Shown here: positions 48,856 through 57,558 of the stretch, piece after piece
Layout of the letters: each line of letters begins with the position of its first letter
Numbering within the stretch: position 1 is the first letter of the stretch
NCBI RefSeq assembly: GCF_008271745.1
Contig: NZ_VKKZ01000010.1
Coordinates: 248,001-312,000 of the forward strand
Length of the DNA: 64,000 bases
Source of the DNA: Rufibacter glacialis
GTDB lineage: Bacteria; Bacteroidota; Bacteroidia; Cytophagales; Hymenobacteraceae
Direction: 5' to 3'
Notes under the pieces: generated by a model
The model's database searches: none
What the model was told of the DNA's origin: nothing
The model's input: only the letters and a program-made list of their open reading frames with translations
Translations under genes and position numbers: made by a program

Positions 48856-50715
48856 CTACTCAATCTTTTTGCCGGTCATGGCTTTCTTGATGGAGATCTG
48901 CATGACGCGCTCCGCGAACGGGCTGGTTTGCTCCTCCAGCACATCTACCGCTTTCAGGATAGTGTCTTTATCGCCGGTAGGCAGTACTTCTCGCAGGCGC
49001 TGCACGTTTTGGCGGGTGAGTTCTATCTCCTCTGGGCTAAGGTGCTCGCCGTTCTTCTCCACGAAGCGTTCAACCTGATAGAGCATCTGCTCAGCGGTAG
49101 TGCGGGCCTCAATGACCATGCGAGTTGACACGTCTTCGCGAGCGTGGGTGATGGAGTCCATGAGCATCTGCTCTACCTGCTCATCGGTGAGGCCATATTG
49201 CGGTTTCACCTCCACTTCCTGACGGACGCCAGAGCGTAACTCAACAGCTTCTACTTTCAAGATACCGTCGGCGTTCAGGATGAAGTTCACATCTACCTTC
49301 GGGAAACCAGCGGGCATGGCCGGGATTCCTCTCAAGTCAAACTCGGCCAGTTTTCGGTTTTCTTTTACCAAATCGCGCTCGCCTTGGTACACCGAGATCT
49401 TCATGTTCACCTGCCCGTCTACGGAGGTGGTGTACTGCCGGCCCGCCTTGGTGGGGATTTTGGAGTTACGCGGAATGATAGAGTCCATCAAACCGCCCAT
49501 GGTTTCAATGCCCAGGGTAAGCGGTGTCACGTCCAGGAGCAGGATGTCTTTGCGGTTCCCGGCCAGTACATCGGCTTGGATGGCCGCACCCAAGGACACT
49601 ACTTCGTCGGGGTTCAGGTCATTGTGGGCCGGTTTCCCGAAGAAGTCAGACACGGTCTGATATACCAACGGCACCCGGGTAGAACCCCCCACCATGATCA
49701 CGGTGTCCATCTGCTCGGGCTGCAACCCGGCGTCTTTCAGCGCCATCTGACAAGAGGCCATGGTACGGTCAATGATGGGCGTGATAAGCGTGTCAAAGGT
49801 GTGGCGGTCCAGCTTCAGTTCTATGCCGTTCAATTCTGCTTTGAATTTCTCCTGTTGGCTCAGGGCTTTCTTCGCCTCCTCGGCCTTTAGCCGGAGGGCC
49901 TGCGCAGCATTGGGGTCCAGGGCCACCAGATCAGCTAGAAGTCTGTTTTGACGGGTCCAGAATTCGAGGATCTCGCGGTCCATGTCATCGCCGCCCAGGT
50001 AGGTGTCACCGTGGGTAGAGAGCACTTCAAAGATTCCCTGGTGGATTTTCAGGATAGAGATGTCAAACGTACCGCCGCCCAGGTCATACACAGCAATGGT
50101 TTTCTCCTCATTGGGGTCTAACCCGATGCCGTAGGCCAGGGAAGCCGCTGTAGGCTCGTTCACAATGCGCAAGACCTCCAAGCCGGCCAGTTTACCGGCA
50201 TCACGGGTAGCTTGGCGCTGAGAGTCGTTAAAATAGGCAGGAACGGTGATCACCGCCCGGTTCACCGGGGTTTTGAGGGCGTGTTCAGCGCGGGCGCGGA
50301 GTTCCTTCAGGATTTCGGCGCTCAGCTCAATAGGGGAATAAAACTTGTCCTGCACCCTGATCTTTACCAGGCCCTCAGAATTGTCGTCAATGACTTTATA
50401 GCCAAAAGAATCTTTGTGGTTGCCCAGGTCCTGGTATGATTTGCCCAGTAGACGCTTCACGGAGTAAATGGTGTTGGCCGGGTCCGTGAGCAGGTACTCT
50501 TTGGCAGCATCGCCCACCAATACCTCACCGGCACTGGAGAAATGGACCACTGAAGGGACAATGGTTCCCAGTCCCAGGTCATTGATGGCAATGGGCACAT
50601 GGTCTTCAGGGTGCATATACGCCACCAGACTATTGGTGGTACCAAGGTCAATGCCCACAATCACTTCCTCTTTCTGGATAGAAGCGGTGGTTAAGTTTAT
50701 TGCTATTTTAGCCAT
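48856..50715 (-). CDS. HscA-like Hsp70 chaperone (DnaK family)
   Basis: 619 residues. The nucleotide-binding domain has VGIDLGTTNSLVAYM, VITVPAYFNDSQRQATRDA, RIVNEPTAASLAYGIG and AVYDLGGGTFDISIL; the substrate domain has LLLDVTPLTLGIETMGG. The short C-terminus lacks the long DnaK lid tail, and the N-terminal extension before the ATPase plus LGTIVPSVVHF resemble HscA, the Fe-S cluster assembly chaperone. No hscB, iscU or fdx is adjacent, so the HscA assignment remains tentative against a DnaK paralogue. ATG 50715. Confidence 0.8.
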   Translation of the reverse strand: MAKIAINLTTASIQKEEVIVGIDLGTTNSLVAYMHPEDHVPIAINDLGLGTIVPSVVHFSSAGEVLVGDAAKEYLLTDPANTIYSVKRLLGKSYQDLGNHKDSFGYKVIDDNSEGLVKIRVQDKFYSPIELSAEILKELRARAEHALKTPVNRAVITVPAYFNDSQRQATRDAGKLAGLEVLRIVNEPTAASLAYGIGLDPNEEKTIAVYDLGGGTFDISILKIHQGIFEVLSTHGDTYLGGDDMDREILEFWTRQNRLLADLVALDPNAAQALRLKAEEAKKALSQQEKFKAELNGIELKLDRHTFDTLITPIIDRTMASCQMALKDAGLQPEQMDTVIMVGGSTRVPLVYQTVSDFFGKPAHNDLNPDEVVSLGAAIQADVLAGNRKDILLLDVTPLTLGIETMGGLMDSIIPRNSKIPTKAGRQYTTSVDGQVNMKISVYQGERDLVKENRKLAEFDLRGIPAMPAGFPKVDVNFILNADGILKVEAVELRSGVRQEVEVKPQYGLTDEQVEQMLMDSITHAREDVSTRMVIEARTTAEQMLYQVERFVEKNGEHLSPEEIELTRQNVQRLREVLPTGDKDTILKAVDVLEEQTSPFAERVMQISIKKAMTGKKIE

Positions 50716-50753
50716 GGTGTCAGTTTTTTGGAAGAGCCCGCAGGCCCCTAAGG

Positions 50754-50761
50754 CAAAAGTA
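50754..50761 (-). promoter_or_regulatory. -7 element (TACTTTTG) for the chaperone gene
   Basis: A minus-strand perfect TAnnTTTG (plus-strand bases 50754-50761), about 39 bp before the ATG. A TTTA rather than TTTG lies at roughly the -33 position. Confidence 0.45.
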
Positions 50762-50865
50762 CGAAGAAATAGCCTCTTAAAGGGGTACGGTTTCCTGGGG
50801 GATAGGTGGCGGAAGAAAGGAGAGATTCCTGACAGGGTAGGAGTGCGTTTTCAGGCATGTTTGGA

Positions 50866-51067
50866 GAAAGGAGGCCGGAAACCAATTCCGTAGCGTCGTT
50901 ACACCGTAACGACGAGTGCCTATAGAACAGAAACGCCTCCCGTAGAAAAGACCTTTCCCCAAGGCAATGTTGCAAAGGCCATTTGTGAGGGAAAGAAACG
51001 GTTCTGCCCTGTAGAACCACGTCGTTACGGTGTAACGACGCTACGTTTCCGTTTTAGGCCTCCTTTC
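50866..51067. mobile_element. MITE-like element with nested inverted repeats (202 bp)
   Basis: The outer ends GAAAGGAGGCC (50866-50876) and GGCCTCCTTTC (51057-51067) are exact inverse copies. Further in, a 26-bp sequence (50889-50914) is repeated perfectly inverted at 51020-51045; it contains its own palindrome CGTCGTTAC/GTAACGACG. The centre holds a GGTTCT/AGAACC hairpin (about 51000-51018). No coding capacity and no clear target-site duplication. Could be a non-autonomous transposon relic or a structured REP-type unit. Confidence 0.65.
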
Positions 51068-51237
51068 TTAAAACGAAGCCGAGAACAGGTTGCAAAGATC
51101 CTATTCGTGCGTAGCCAAACCTTGTCTCATTAATGAAAATTCTCTTTGGGGAATAGTGATGCATTCCGTCTGCTTTTGAAAGGGGGTAGGGTGATGACGG
51201 GGCCGCGAAAGAACCGCCCCACCTCCGCTAAGCGCAA

Positions 51238-51263
51238 GGGCAACCACAAGGGATTGCCCCTAC
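51238..51263. repeat. REP-like palindrome (GGGCAA...TTGCCC)
   Basis: GGGCAACCACAAGGGATTGC followed by CCCTAC: a GGGCAA/TTGCCC stem (51238-51243/51254-51259) with a CCACAAGGGA loop. The motif resembles a repeat seen in many unrelated bacterial genomes. Confidence 0.55.
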
Positions 51264-51343
51264 AAGTATTCCTGCAACGCCATGCTCTGCAGTAATAATC
51301 ATCCCTGTTCCCTTCCAAGGGAGACGAAAAATCTTCATCAGTT

Positions 51344-51375
51344 AAAAAATATCCCACTCCAATTAGAAGTGGGAT
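51344..51375 (-). terminator. Terminator of the zinc metalloprotease gene
   Basis: ATCCCACT (51351-51358) pairs with AGTGGGAT (51368-51375), and the minus strand continues into a run of six T (51349-51344), 36 bp after the stop codon. Confidence 0.85.
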
Positions 51376-51410
51376 AATGGCGTGTTTTCAGGAAAACAAC
51401 TAAGAAAACC

Positions 51411-53843
51411 CTATTCACAGCCAATAGGTGCCATGCTACCAATGGGAGCGCCGGGCGGGAGGTCTTTGTGCAGTTGCGGTTTGGCCTCTACTGGTTTTAG
51501 GAGACGGTTCAGGGCCAGGAGGGCGTTGGCTTTCACGCCTTCGTCTGAGGACTTGGCTAGTTTCTTGGCGTGTTTCTCCAGTTGGTTCAGGTGCAACAGG
51601 GCGGTGCCCCGCACCGAATAAGCGGCGTTCTCATCCTGCGAAAGGGCCATCAGGTGCGTGAGTACCAGTTGCTGGGTGAGCAGTTGCGTCTGGCCCTCCA
51701 GACCAGAGGCACGTTTGGCGTTCCAGGTTTGGTCAATGATCTTGTCCAGTACTTCGTCAAGGCCTAGCTTGCTTCCGCGGGCTTTCAGTTCTACCAGACG
51801 CGCCGCACGCTCTGGGTGGAACAGAAAGGAAAGGGTGAAATCTGCCGAGGCCTCCGCGGCGGCCAGTGGGTCAAAGGTGAGGCCGGTGCGCTTGTCAAAC
51901 AGCTCACGGGTAGGAGACCAACCCGCCGGGCGGGGCGGAATGGCGGCTATGATTCTTTCCGGCAGAGCCAGGACTTGGGGCTGTAAAGTAGCTAGCAACG
52001 CATCAAGGGCTTGCTGTTGCTCGGCCTCAGGTACCAGGGCGGTGACCAGTTGCCCGTCGCCGCGGGAGGCATAGGTGTAGTTGAGGCCGCCTACTACCTT
52101 GGCAGCGGCTTCCACCTGGTAGCGGTGGTAATTGTAGATAGGAACCAGTAGGTCTTCCAGCAGGGCCATGGGCACACCCGGCTTTATGTTGTTTTCGCCG
52201 AACCGTTCCAGCGCTTTCTTTCTTATCGCCAGTACATGGTTCAGTTCATCAGCGGCGTTGGGGCCATTGTCCCAGAGGTGGGCCTGCGGATGCGCCCCGC
52301 CGGGAGCCCGGGCATCCCGGTCAGAGATGAACTGCAAGCCCCGTTGATATCCTTCGCGCAGTAACTGGTCCAGTTTGGCCTGTTCATCGGTGCCCGAAGG
52401 GAAATGCTGGTACCCATAGGCCACCGCCAGTTTGTCCCATTCCCCAATGCCCACGGCATAGGCGTCTGACAGGTCTAGCTGGCCGCTGGCGGTCAGTTTC
52501 ACGCTAGGGTGGGGGTAGTCCATGACCGAGGCGCGGTTGCTCACGCTGGCCGCGTAATTGTGCATGATGCCCAAGGTATGCCCCAGCTCATGCGCCGACA
52601 ACTGCCGGAGCCGCGCCAGCGCCATTTTCATCATCTCGGGGTTGGCTGGTTTGCCTTCTTCATAAGGCGCCAACAGCCCTTCGGCAATGAGAAAGTCCTG
52701 CCGTACGCGTAGCGAGCCCAAACTCACGTGGCCTTTGATGATCTCCCCGGTGCGCGGATCTGTGACCGAGGCGCCATACGACCAGCCCCGGGTGCTGCGG
52801 TGCACCCACTGGATCACGTTGTAGCGCACATCCATGGGGTCCGCATCAGCGGGCAGGATCTCCACTTGAAAGGCGTTTTTGTACCCGGCGGCCTCAAACG
52901 CCTGGGCCCACCAGCGGGCGCCTTCCAGCAACGCGGTTCTGATAGGCTCCGGTGCGGCATGGTCCACGTAATACACAATGGGTTTCACCGCTTCAGACAC
53001 CGGGGCAGCCGGGTGCTTTTTCTGTAGCCGGTGCCGGGCAATGTAGCGCTTTATGATGGGCTGGTCCACAGGCGTGCTGAAGTCCATGTACTCAATGCCG
53101 AAGTAGCCAGCCCGTGGGTCCATGGGCCGGGGCGTATAGTTTTTATCTGGTAACTGAATAAACGAATGGTGCTGGCGCAGGGTGATGGCTTGCGCCGAAG
53201 GGGTTACGCTGCGCACGAACCCACCGGCATCTTCGCCGCCCACAAACGTAAGGGTAGTCTCAAACTCAGAGTTCTGCGGAAAGTTCCTAGTGCGGGGCAA
53301 ATACATCACCGACCGGGAAGGATCAAGCCGGTAAGAGCCCTGGCGGCTACGGCGAATGCTGCCTACCACATCATGGGCATCTCTTAACAGGAATTCGGTG
53401 GCGTCTACCAATACCCGGTCTCCCTCCGTGGCCTCCACCTTGAATCCCCACAACGCCGACTGCGCGAATGACTGCGCCACGGCCTGTTCCTCCGCGGGGT
53501 TGCCGTTCATGGCGCGGTACCTTTGGTTGGGTTCAATGAGCAGCACCTTAGGCCCCACCTTCTGGAAATACACCACATGCTCACCGCCCAACTGGCCACG
53601 GTCCAGGCCGATGTCATTGGACCCCAGCCCGGCCGCCAGCGAGCTCACGTACAGGAACGGCTGATCCAGCTTGTCAATCTCCAGCAGGATTCGGCCCGTG
53701 GCCTCGTCCCAGTAAAAAGGGAAGTAGCCGCTGAACTTCTGCATACCGGCTACTTTAGCGGCGATGCCTGTAGGTTTGTTTTGCGCCCAGATTTGGGAAA
53801 ATGCCAAGAAAGTGAAGAGAAAGGTGAGTAGCGTTTTACGCAT
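51411..53843 (-). CDS. Secreted zinc-dependent metalloprotease (DUF5117/metzincin-like)
   Basis: 810 residues from ATG 53843; an open extension to 53903 precedes the signal peptide and is not used. MRKTLLTFLFTFLAFSQIWA is a Sec signal peptide. The zinc site HELGHTLGIMH (418-428) has the metzincin pattern HExxHxxGxxH, and SVMDY shortly after is a probable Met-turn. Flanking domains (FPFYWDEATGRILLEIDKLD; VTDPRTGEIIKGHVSLGS) match the large Bacteroidota DUF5117/DUF4953 proteases. Likely periplasmic or secreted; substrate unknown. Monocistronic. Confidence 0.88.
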   Translation of the reverse strand: MRKTLLTFLFTFLAFSQIWAQNKPTGIAAKVAGMQKFSGYFPFYWDEATGRILLEIDKLDQPFLYVSSLAAGLGSNDIGLDRGQLGGEHVVYFQKVGPKVLLIEPNQRYRAMNGNPAEEQAVAQSFAQSALWGFKVEATEGDRVLVDATEFLLRDAHDVVGSIRRSRQGSYRLDPSRSVMYLPRTRNFPQNSEFETTLTFVGGEDAGGFVRSVTPSAQAITLRQHHSFIQLPDKNYTPRPMDPRAGYFGIEYMDFSTPVDQPIIKRYIARHRLQKKHPAAPVSEAVKPIVYYVDHAAPEPIRTALLEGARWWAQAFEAAGYKNAFQVEILPADADPMDVRYNVIQWVHRSTRGWSYGASVTDPRTGEIIKGHVSLGSLRVRQDFLIAEGLLAPYEEGKPANPEMMKMALARLRQLSAHELGHTLGIMHNYAASVSNRASVMDYPHPSVKLTASGQLDLSDAYAVGIGEWDKLAVAYGYQHFPSGTDEQAKLDQLLREGYQRGLQFISDRDARAPGGAHPQAHLWDNGPNAADELNHVLAIRKKALERFGENNIKPGVPMALLEDLLVPIYNYHRYQVEAAAKVVGGLNYTYASRGDGQLVTALVPEAEQQQALDALLATLQPQVLALPERIIAAIPPRPAGWSPTRELFDKRTGLTFDPLAAAEASADFTLSFLFHPERAARLVELKARGSKLGLDEVLDKIIDQTWNAKRASGLEGQTQLLTQQLVLTHLMALSQDENAAYSVRGTALLHLNQLEKHAKKLAKSSDEGVKANALLALNRLLKPVEAKPQLHKDLPPGAPIGSMAPIGCE

Positions 53844-53988
53844 AATTTTAAAGAAATAAGCCTGAAACAGAATGCACTGGATAAGGTAGTCATTTTGTAA
53901 CATAGGGCCAAGGCTATGTTTGAGGGAAGTGCTTTACCTTATCTGGTTCAAAGGTGGGAACCTGGCTGACGTAATATTAGAATAGGTA

Positions 53989-53996
53989 TATATTTG
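53989..53996 (+). promoter_or_regulatory. -7 element (TATATTTG) before the CPBP gene
   Basis: A perfect TAnnTTTG 44 bp before the ATG at 54040; no matching -33 TTG seen. Confidence 0.4.
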
Positions 53997-54039
53997 CAGG
54001 AACCCTGCTATTACCTCACCCTCTTATCTTTCTTAAGGG

Positions 54040-54824
54040 ATGCCTCTTGTTCAAACCACCTCGCCCGCTCGTACCAGAAGCCGCTCCTGGAGGGCCATTT
54101 TCAGCGGATACCTGGCCTTGGCTCTCACGTACCATGCTGCAGAGTATGCCATGCGTTTCCATCAACATATTCCGCTGTTTTTGGGGTTGATGCTAGCTGT
54201 TATTCCGGTGGGGTATATGGTGGGCCGGTTACAGGGGTTTCAGGGGCTCAGCGTTTGGGGCTTGCAGTTCAACCGGAAGTATGCGCTCCTGCTGGCAACT
54301 GGATTGGCCCTGGGGCTGCTGGTGAATGGCCTGGCGTTTGCTCTCCGGCTGTGGCTGGGTATTGAGGTAGTAACGTTTGTGCCAGATTTCCCTAACCTGG
54401 TCAGCCAGACGTTGCTGTTTGCGGTGGGTACCTTTCTTCCCTCTTTGGCCGAAGATATAGTAACAAGAGGCTACCTGTTCGGTCATTTGCAAGGGCGATT
54501 GAGCAAGTGGGGGTTCGTGCTTGTTTCTTCCACCCTCTACGTCCTGAATCACCTCTATTCCTTTGATAATGGTTTCCCTGCTTTGGCCTATCTATTTGCA
54601 GTAGGCATTATGCTGGCGATCCCGCTTCTGTACACCAGAAACTTATGGTACACCGTAGGTGCGCATGGGCCGGCAATATTATATATCGCCTGGGGCAGGA
54701 TGTGCTTACCGTGGAAGAGGGGCCTTCTACCTTCTCTGGCCTTTGGGTACTGACCATCTTTGTGCTGCTTTTTGCGGTAGTGAATTACTGGGGGAGCAGG
54801 AAGACGGGTAGAAGAATAAGATGA
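54040..54824 (+). pseudogene. CPBP-family intramembrane protease, frameshifted near its 3' end
   Basis: The intact part (54040-54666) encodes several transmembrane helices, with the CPBP motif as LAEDIVTRGYLFG and a downstream His in STLYVLNHLYSF. The frame stays open to a TGA at 54751-54753 but loses its family character after WYTVGAH. In another frame, codons from 54666 read WAGNIIYRLGQDVL, then TVEEGPSTFSGLWVLTIFVL and LFAVVNYWGSRKTGRRIR, ending TGA 54822-54824. That restores the expected HWAGN motif and last membrane helix. One T missing after 54666 explains this. It is either a real mutation or an assembly error; if translated as is, the product would be 237 residues (54040-54753). Confidence 0.75.
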
Positions 54825-54956
54825 CGTCTGTTCCTTTATCCTTGGTCTATGACAGCCCTGATTAGGAGATGCCTCTGGTGCTGGAATTCTTATCTTTATC
54901 CTGCTTGTTCAGCCCCATCCCCTAAATTAGGAACCTAGGCTTAAAATGAAAAAAGG

Positions 54957-55001
54957 AATCCCCTGAAAGCAGTGAAGAGTCCGGCTTTCAGGGGATTTTT
55001 A
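54957..55001. terminator. Bidirectional terminator after the CPBP gene and the small lipoprotein gene
   Basis: AATCCCCTGAAAGC (54957-54970) pairs with GCTTTCAGGGGATT (54984-54997), 14 bp, with a T-run after it and an A-run just before it, between two convergent genes. Confidence 0.88.
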
Positions 55002-55014
55002 TTTGCAAGGTTTG

Positions 55015-55680
55015 TTACAAGTTTTGTATAAGCTGCTTTACCAATTCTGTTCCCATTCTTTGTGATTCTTTTTTGTATTCCTCTAAATAGGCCCAGGTGA
55101 ATTTCTTGCTGGACTTCCAGATGTTATTCATTGGTTGGCCATTATTAGGTATTGACACCTCTCCTTTAAAGTGGGAAGCCTCGCCAGATTTTGTTTCAAT
55201 TTCTGCCACTAAATTAATGGGGGCAGGTGAGATGGATTCTTGTCCACTGACTGAATAAGCCACCAAGAAGATAATGGCCATTCCTTTGTTCTCATAAAGA
55301 AACTTGCCAGGAACTTGTTTAAGGTTGATGACTATTTGCCTTCCTTTGGCCTTCTCTGCTAAATTCAAGCTATCAGCAGCGTGATAAATTGAGTTCTTAA
55401 TCCAGGTGGCCGTTATGGAGGGGTCAATGGCACACTCTATGGTAGAATTCCATCCCCAATAAATGATTGCTGGTATAAAAGAAGATTTTAGTTGCTCGTA
55501 CTGATTCTCTGCCTGGGGAATTTTATCTGTATTGATGGTTAACCATTCTTGATTCTGTAGACTATCTTTTGCGATAAAATCTGCCTGAAGCTTTCCAATT
55601 ACAAAGGTGGAATACTTTTTACTGCTTACGCAGCTAGATAATAAGACGGTAATTAGAATAGGGTAATAAAGGTTTTTCAT
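55015..55680 (-). CDS. Hypothetical lipoprotein
   Basis: 221 residues. MKNLYYPILITVLLSSC is a short lipoprotein signal with lipobox LSSC and lipidated Cys17. The remainder shows no domain I recognise; it is rich in Lys, Ile, Ser and Asn, with a central hydrophobic strand (GMAIIFLVAYSVSG). Its codon use is visibly more AT-rich than the neighbours, and the flanking DNA is AT-rich as well, which could reflect recent acquisition. Monocistronic. No function assigned. Confidence 0.7.
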   Translation of the reverse strand: MKNLYYPILITVLLSSCVSSKKYSTFVIGKLQADFIAKDSLQNQEWLTINTDKIPQAENQYEQLKSSFIPAIIYWGWNSTIECAIDPSITATWIKNSIYHAADSLNLAEKAKGRQIVINLKQVPGKFLYENKGMAIIFLVAYSVSGQESISPAPINLVAEIETKSGEASHFKGEVSIPNNGQPMNNIWKSSKKFTWAYLEEYKKESQRMGTELVKQLIQNL

Positions 55681-55749
55681 CTTAAGGAATATAAAAAATT
55701 ATTGGTATGTAGAGGTGACTAATTAAAAGGTGTAATAACAGAATTTTAC

Positions 55750-55796
55750 AAGCTGTACCTCTTTTATTTCATTAATTAAACGGAAAGGTACAGCTT
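55750..55796 (-). terminator. Possible long-loop hairpin behind the Ldh-family gene
   Basis: AAGCTGTACCT (55750-55760) pairs with AGGTACAGCTT (55786-55796), 11 perfect bp but with a 25-nt AT-rich loop. It is 65 bp past the end of the minus-strand gene at 55861. Could be a weak terminator. Confidence 0.4.
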
Positions 55797-55860
55797 ATAA
55801 TTGATCTTATAGATGATGCAAAGGATTGGAAAAAGGAAAGGTTTATTTCATGCTTTGATT

Positions 55861-56919
55861 TTACAACGTCACCCCAAACTTCTCGCCCAATCCTTCTAAA
55901 TCTTTCACCACTGGCGGCAGCAACGGAATGCCCTCCTTCAGGCGTTGCTCCGTGAAGATGCGCTCGGGGTCACCTGGGATGAGGACTTGGTGGCCTTCTT
56001 TGGCTTTTGAGCTTCTGAAGCGGGTGATCCAGGTATCCATGTGTTGTTTGAAGTCATCAGCGGGCCGGAAGGCGTCTACGCGCATCGCCCCGAAGAAATG
56101 GCCGATGCCGTCGCCCACTGGGTCTGCCGGCGGCGCAAGAAAACTCACGAACGGCGGTACCCACGGCCCGTAGTTGGCTCCTGACAGCACCGCCGAGAAA
56201 ATGTCTACCACGGCCCCCAGTGCGTAGCCTTTATGGCTGCCAGTGTCACCGCCCAGCGGGAGCAAGGCCCCGCCGTCTTTCAGTTCATTGGGGTTGGTGG
56301 AAGGCGAGCCATCCGCGGTTTGGATCCAGCCGTGCGGGGCTTCCAGGTTCTTGCGCTGTAGCATCTCCAACTTGCCGTTGGCGGCGGTGGTGGTGGCCAG
56401 GTCCGCCACGAAGGGTGGCTGTTCGTTGGCCGGAATAGCCACGGCAATGGGGTTGGTACCCAACAGCCTTTCCAGGGAATAAGTAGGGGCCACTAGCGGA
56501 CTGGCATTGGTCATGGCCATCCCAATCATGTCGTGCTCCAGGGCTTTCATGGCGTGGTAACCGGCAATGCCGAAGTGGTTAGAGTTCTTCACCGCTACCC
56601 AGCCACTGCCCGCTATCCTGGCTTTCTCCAGGGCAATCTGCATGGCTTTAGGCGCCACTACCAAACCCAGGCCGCCGTCGCCGTCCACAGTGGCGGTGCT
56701 GGGGGTTTCATGCACCACGCGCACCTGGGGCGTGGCGTTGATGCGGCCGGCTTCCCAGAGCCGCACATAGCCAATGAGGCGGGCTACGCCGTGCGAGTCC
56801 ACGCCGCGTAAATCAGCGGAAAGGAGCGTTTCAGTGGCGGTTTGGGCATCTTCGGGAGGGCACCCTATGGCCAGGAATACCTGACGGGAAAAATCAAAAA
56901 GACGTTGGTAAGAGTACAT
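55861..56919 (-). CDS. Ldh family NAD(P)-dependent oxidoreductase (malate/L-lactate dehydrogenase type)
   Basis: 352 residues from ATG 56919; the in-frame TTG at 56931 adds KFR and is unlikely. Family segments: LLSADLRGVDSHGVARLIGY (substrate/catalytic His), VKNSNHFGIAGYHAM, LLGTNPIAVAIPA and GGDTGSHKGYALGAVVDIFS. This fold covers malate, lactate, ureidoglycolate and delta-piperideine-carboxylate reductases; the substrate cannot be fixed here and no pathway genes adjoin. A -7 element at 56943-56950 supports the chosen start. Confidence 0.9.
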   Translation of the reverse strand: MYSYQRLFDFSRQVFLAIGCPPEDAQTATETLLSADLRGVDSHGVARLIGYVRLWEAGRINATPQVRVVHETPSTATVDGDGGLGLVVAPKAMQIALEKARIAGSGWVAVKNSNHFGIAGYHAMKALEHDMIGMAMTNASPLVAPTYSLERLLGTNPIAVAIPANEQPPFVADLATTTAANGKLEMLQRKNLEAPHGWIQTADGSPSTNPNELKDGGALLPLGGDTGSHKGYALGAVVDIFSAVLSGANYGPWVPPFVSFLAPPADPVGDGIGHFFGAMRVDAFRPADDFKQHMDTWITRFRSSKAKEGHQVLIPGDPERIFTEQRLKEGIPLLPPVVKDLEGLGEKFGVTL

Positions 56920-56942
56920 GCGGAATTTCAAAATGGAACGGC

Positions 56943-56950
56943 CAAAGGTA
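56943..56950 (-). promoter_or_regulatory. -7 element (TACCTTTG) for the Ldh-family gene
   Basis: Minus-strand TAnnTTTG, 24 bp before ATG 56919; no clear -33 element. Confidence 0.45.
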
Positions 56951-57126
56951 CGGGAATCCGAAGGAAACTTGGCAGGAGAATTGTTCCCTTTGCAGGGTCT
57001 TCCGCTTGCTCGGTCACAAGTCTGTCTTTGCGCTTCTTGCGTTCAGAGCTATGATTTTGTGCATGCGGTATGCTATTCCCTTGGCCTTTCCGCTGCTAGC
57101 ATTGATCCATGTGCGGCCTTTTGCAT

Positions 57127-57185
57127 AGTTTCCGGTAAGCGCTCACGGCCGGGAGGCCTCGTCTTCCGTCCTCACGCTGTGCCCT
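57127..57185. repeat. Diverged dispersed repeat, copy A (GCGCTCACGGCCGNGAGGCC)
   Basis: GCGCTCACGGCCGGGAGGCC then TCGTCTTCC. The reverse complement of about 60700-60748 reads GCGCTCACGGCCGCGAGGCC then CCGTCTTCC, with further weak similarity upstream (CTTTTGCATAG against CTTTTCATAG). Confidence 0.55.
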
Positions 57186-57279
57186 CTCCTCCGCCCACCT
57201 CGCTCTCGCTCAGGGGCGGTCGAGTGCTAGGCGCTCAGGCGAAAGGCTGGAATAGGCGATGCGTAGGGGAATGGTACAG

Positions 57280-57316
57280 TAAGACCTCACAGGTTTTGGA
57301 AACCTGTGAGGTCTTA
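57280..57316. repeat. Perfect 17-bp palindrome with 3-nt loop
   Basis: TAAGACCTCACAGGTTT (57280-57296) pairs exactly with AAACCTGTGAGGTCTTA (57300-57316). It is far from any gene end and has no T-tract, so it is more like a REP unit than a terminator. Confidence 0.65.
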
Positions 57317-57440
57317 GCTCCCTACCGTGCAAGGTGTCACCTTAAGTTTTATGGCCCGGATTTACTTCTGTGACGAATGTAGAAAGCTAAAGAAAGGGCT
57401 CAAGGCAAAAATAGGTCTCTGAGAAAAGGCGTGATATAGG

Positions 57441-57558
57441 GGATTCCCACTCCCCGGGGGAGAGGGCTAGGGTGAAAGGCCGCGGGTGTTTAAGCAATGG
57501 CTTTTCCAGTTACGAACCTGCTCCCCCTCATCCTAGCCTTCTCCCTGAGGGAGAAGGA
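57441..57558. repeat. Inverted-repeat element, copy 2
   Basis: Left arm: GGATTCCCACTCCCCGGGGG then AGAGGGCTAGGGTGA (57441-57475). Right arm: CTCCCCCTCATCCTAGCCTT then CTCCCTGAGGGAGAAGG (57521-57557). Same arm design as 3781-3948 with a shorter centre that shares GCAATGGCTTTTCC. Confidence 0.65.

Larger units (their letters stand above)
50762..51343. other. Repeat-rich gap of about 600 bp
   Basis: No gene seen on either strand. Holds the inverted-repeat element 50866-51067 and the palindrome 51238-51263. The rest (51070-51235 and 51265-51340) has no recognisable feature. Confidence 0.5.
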
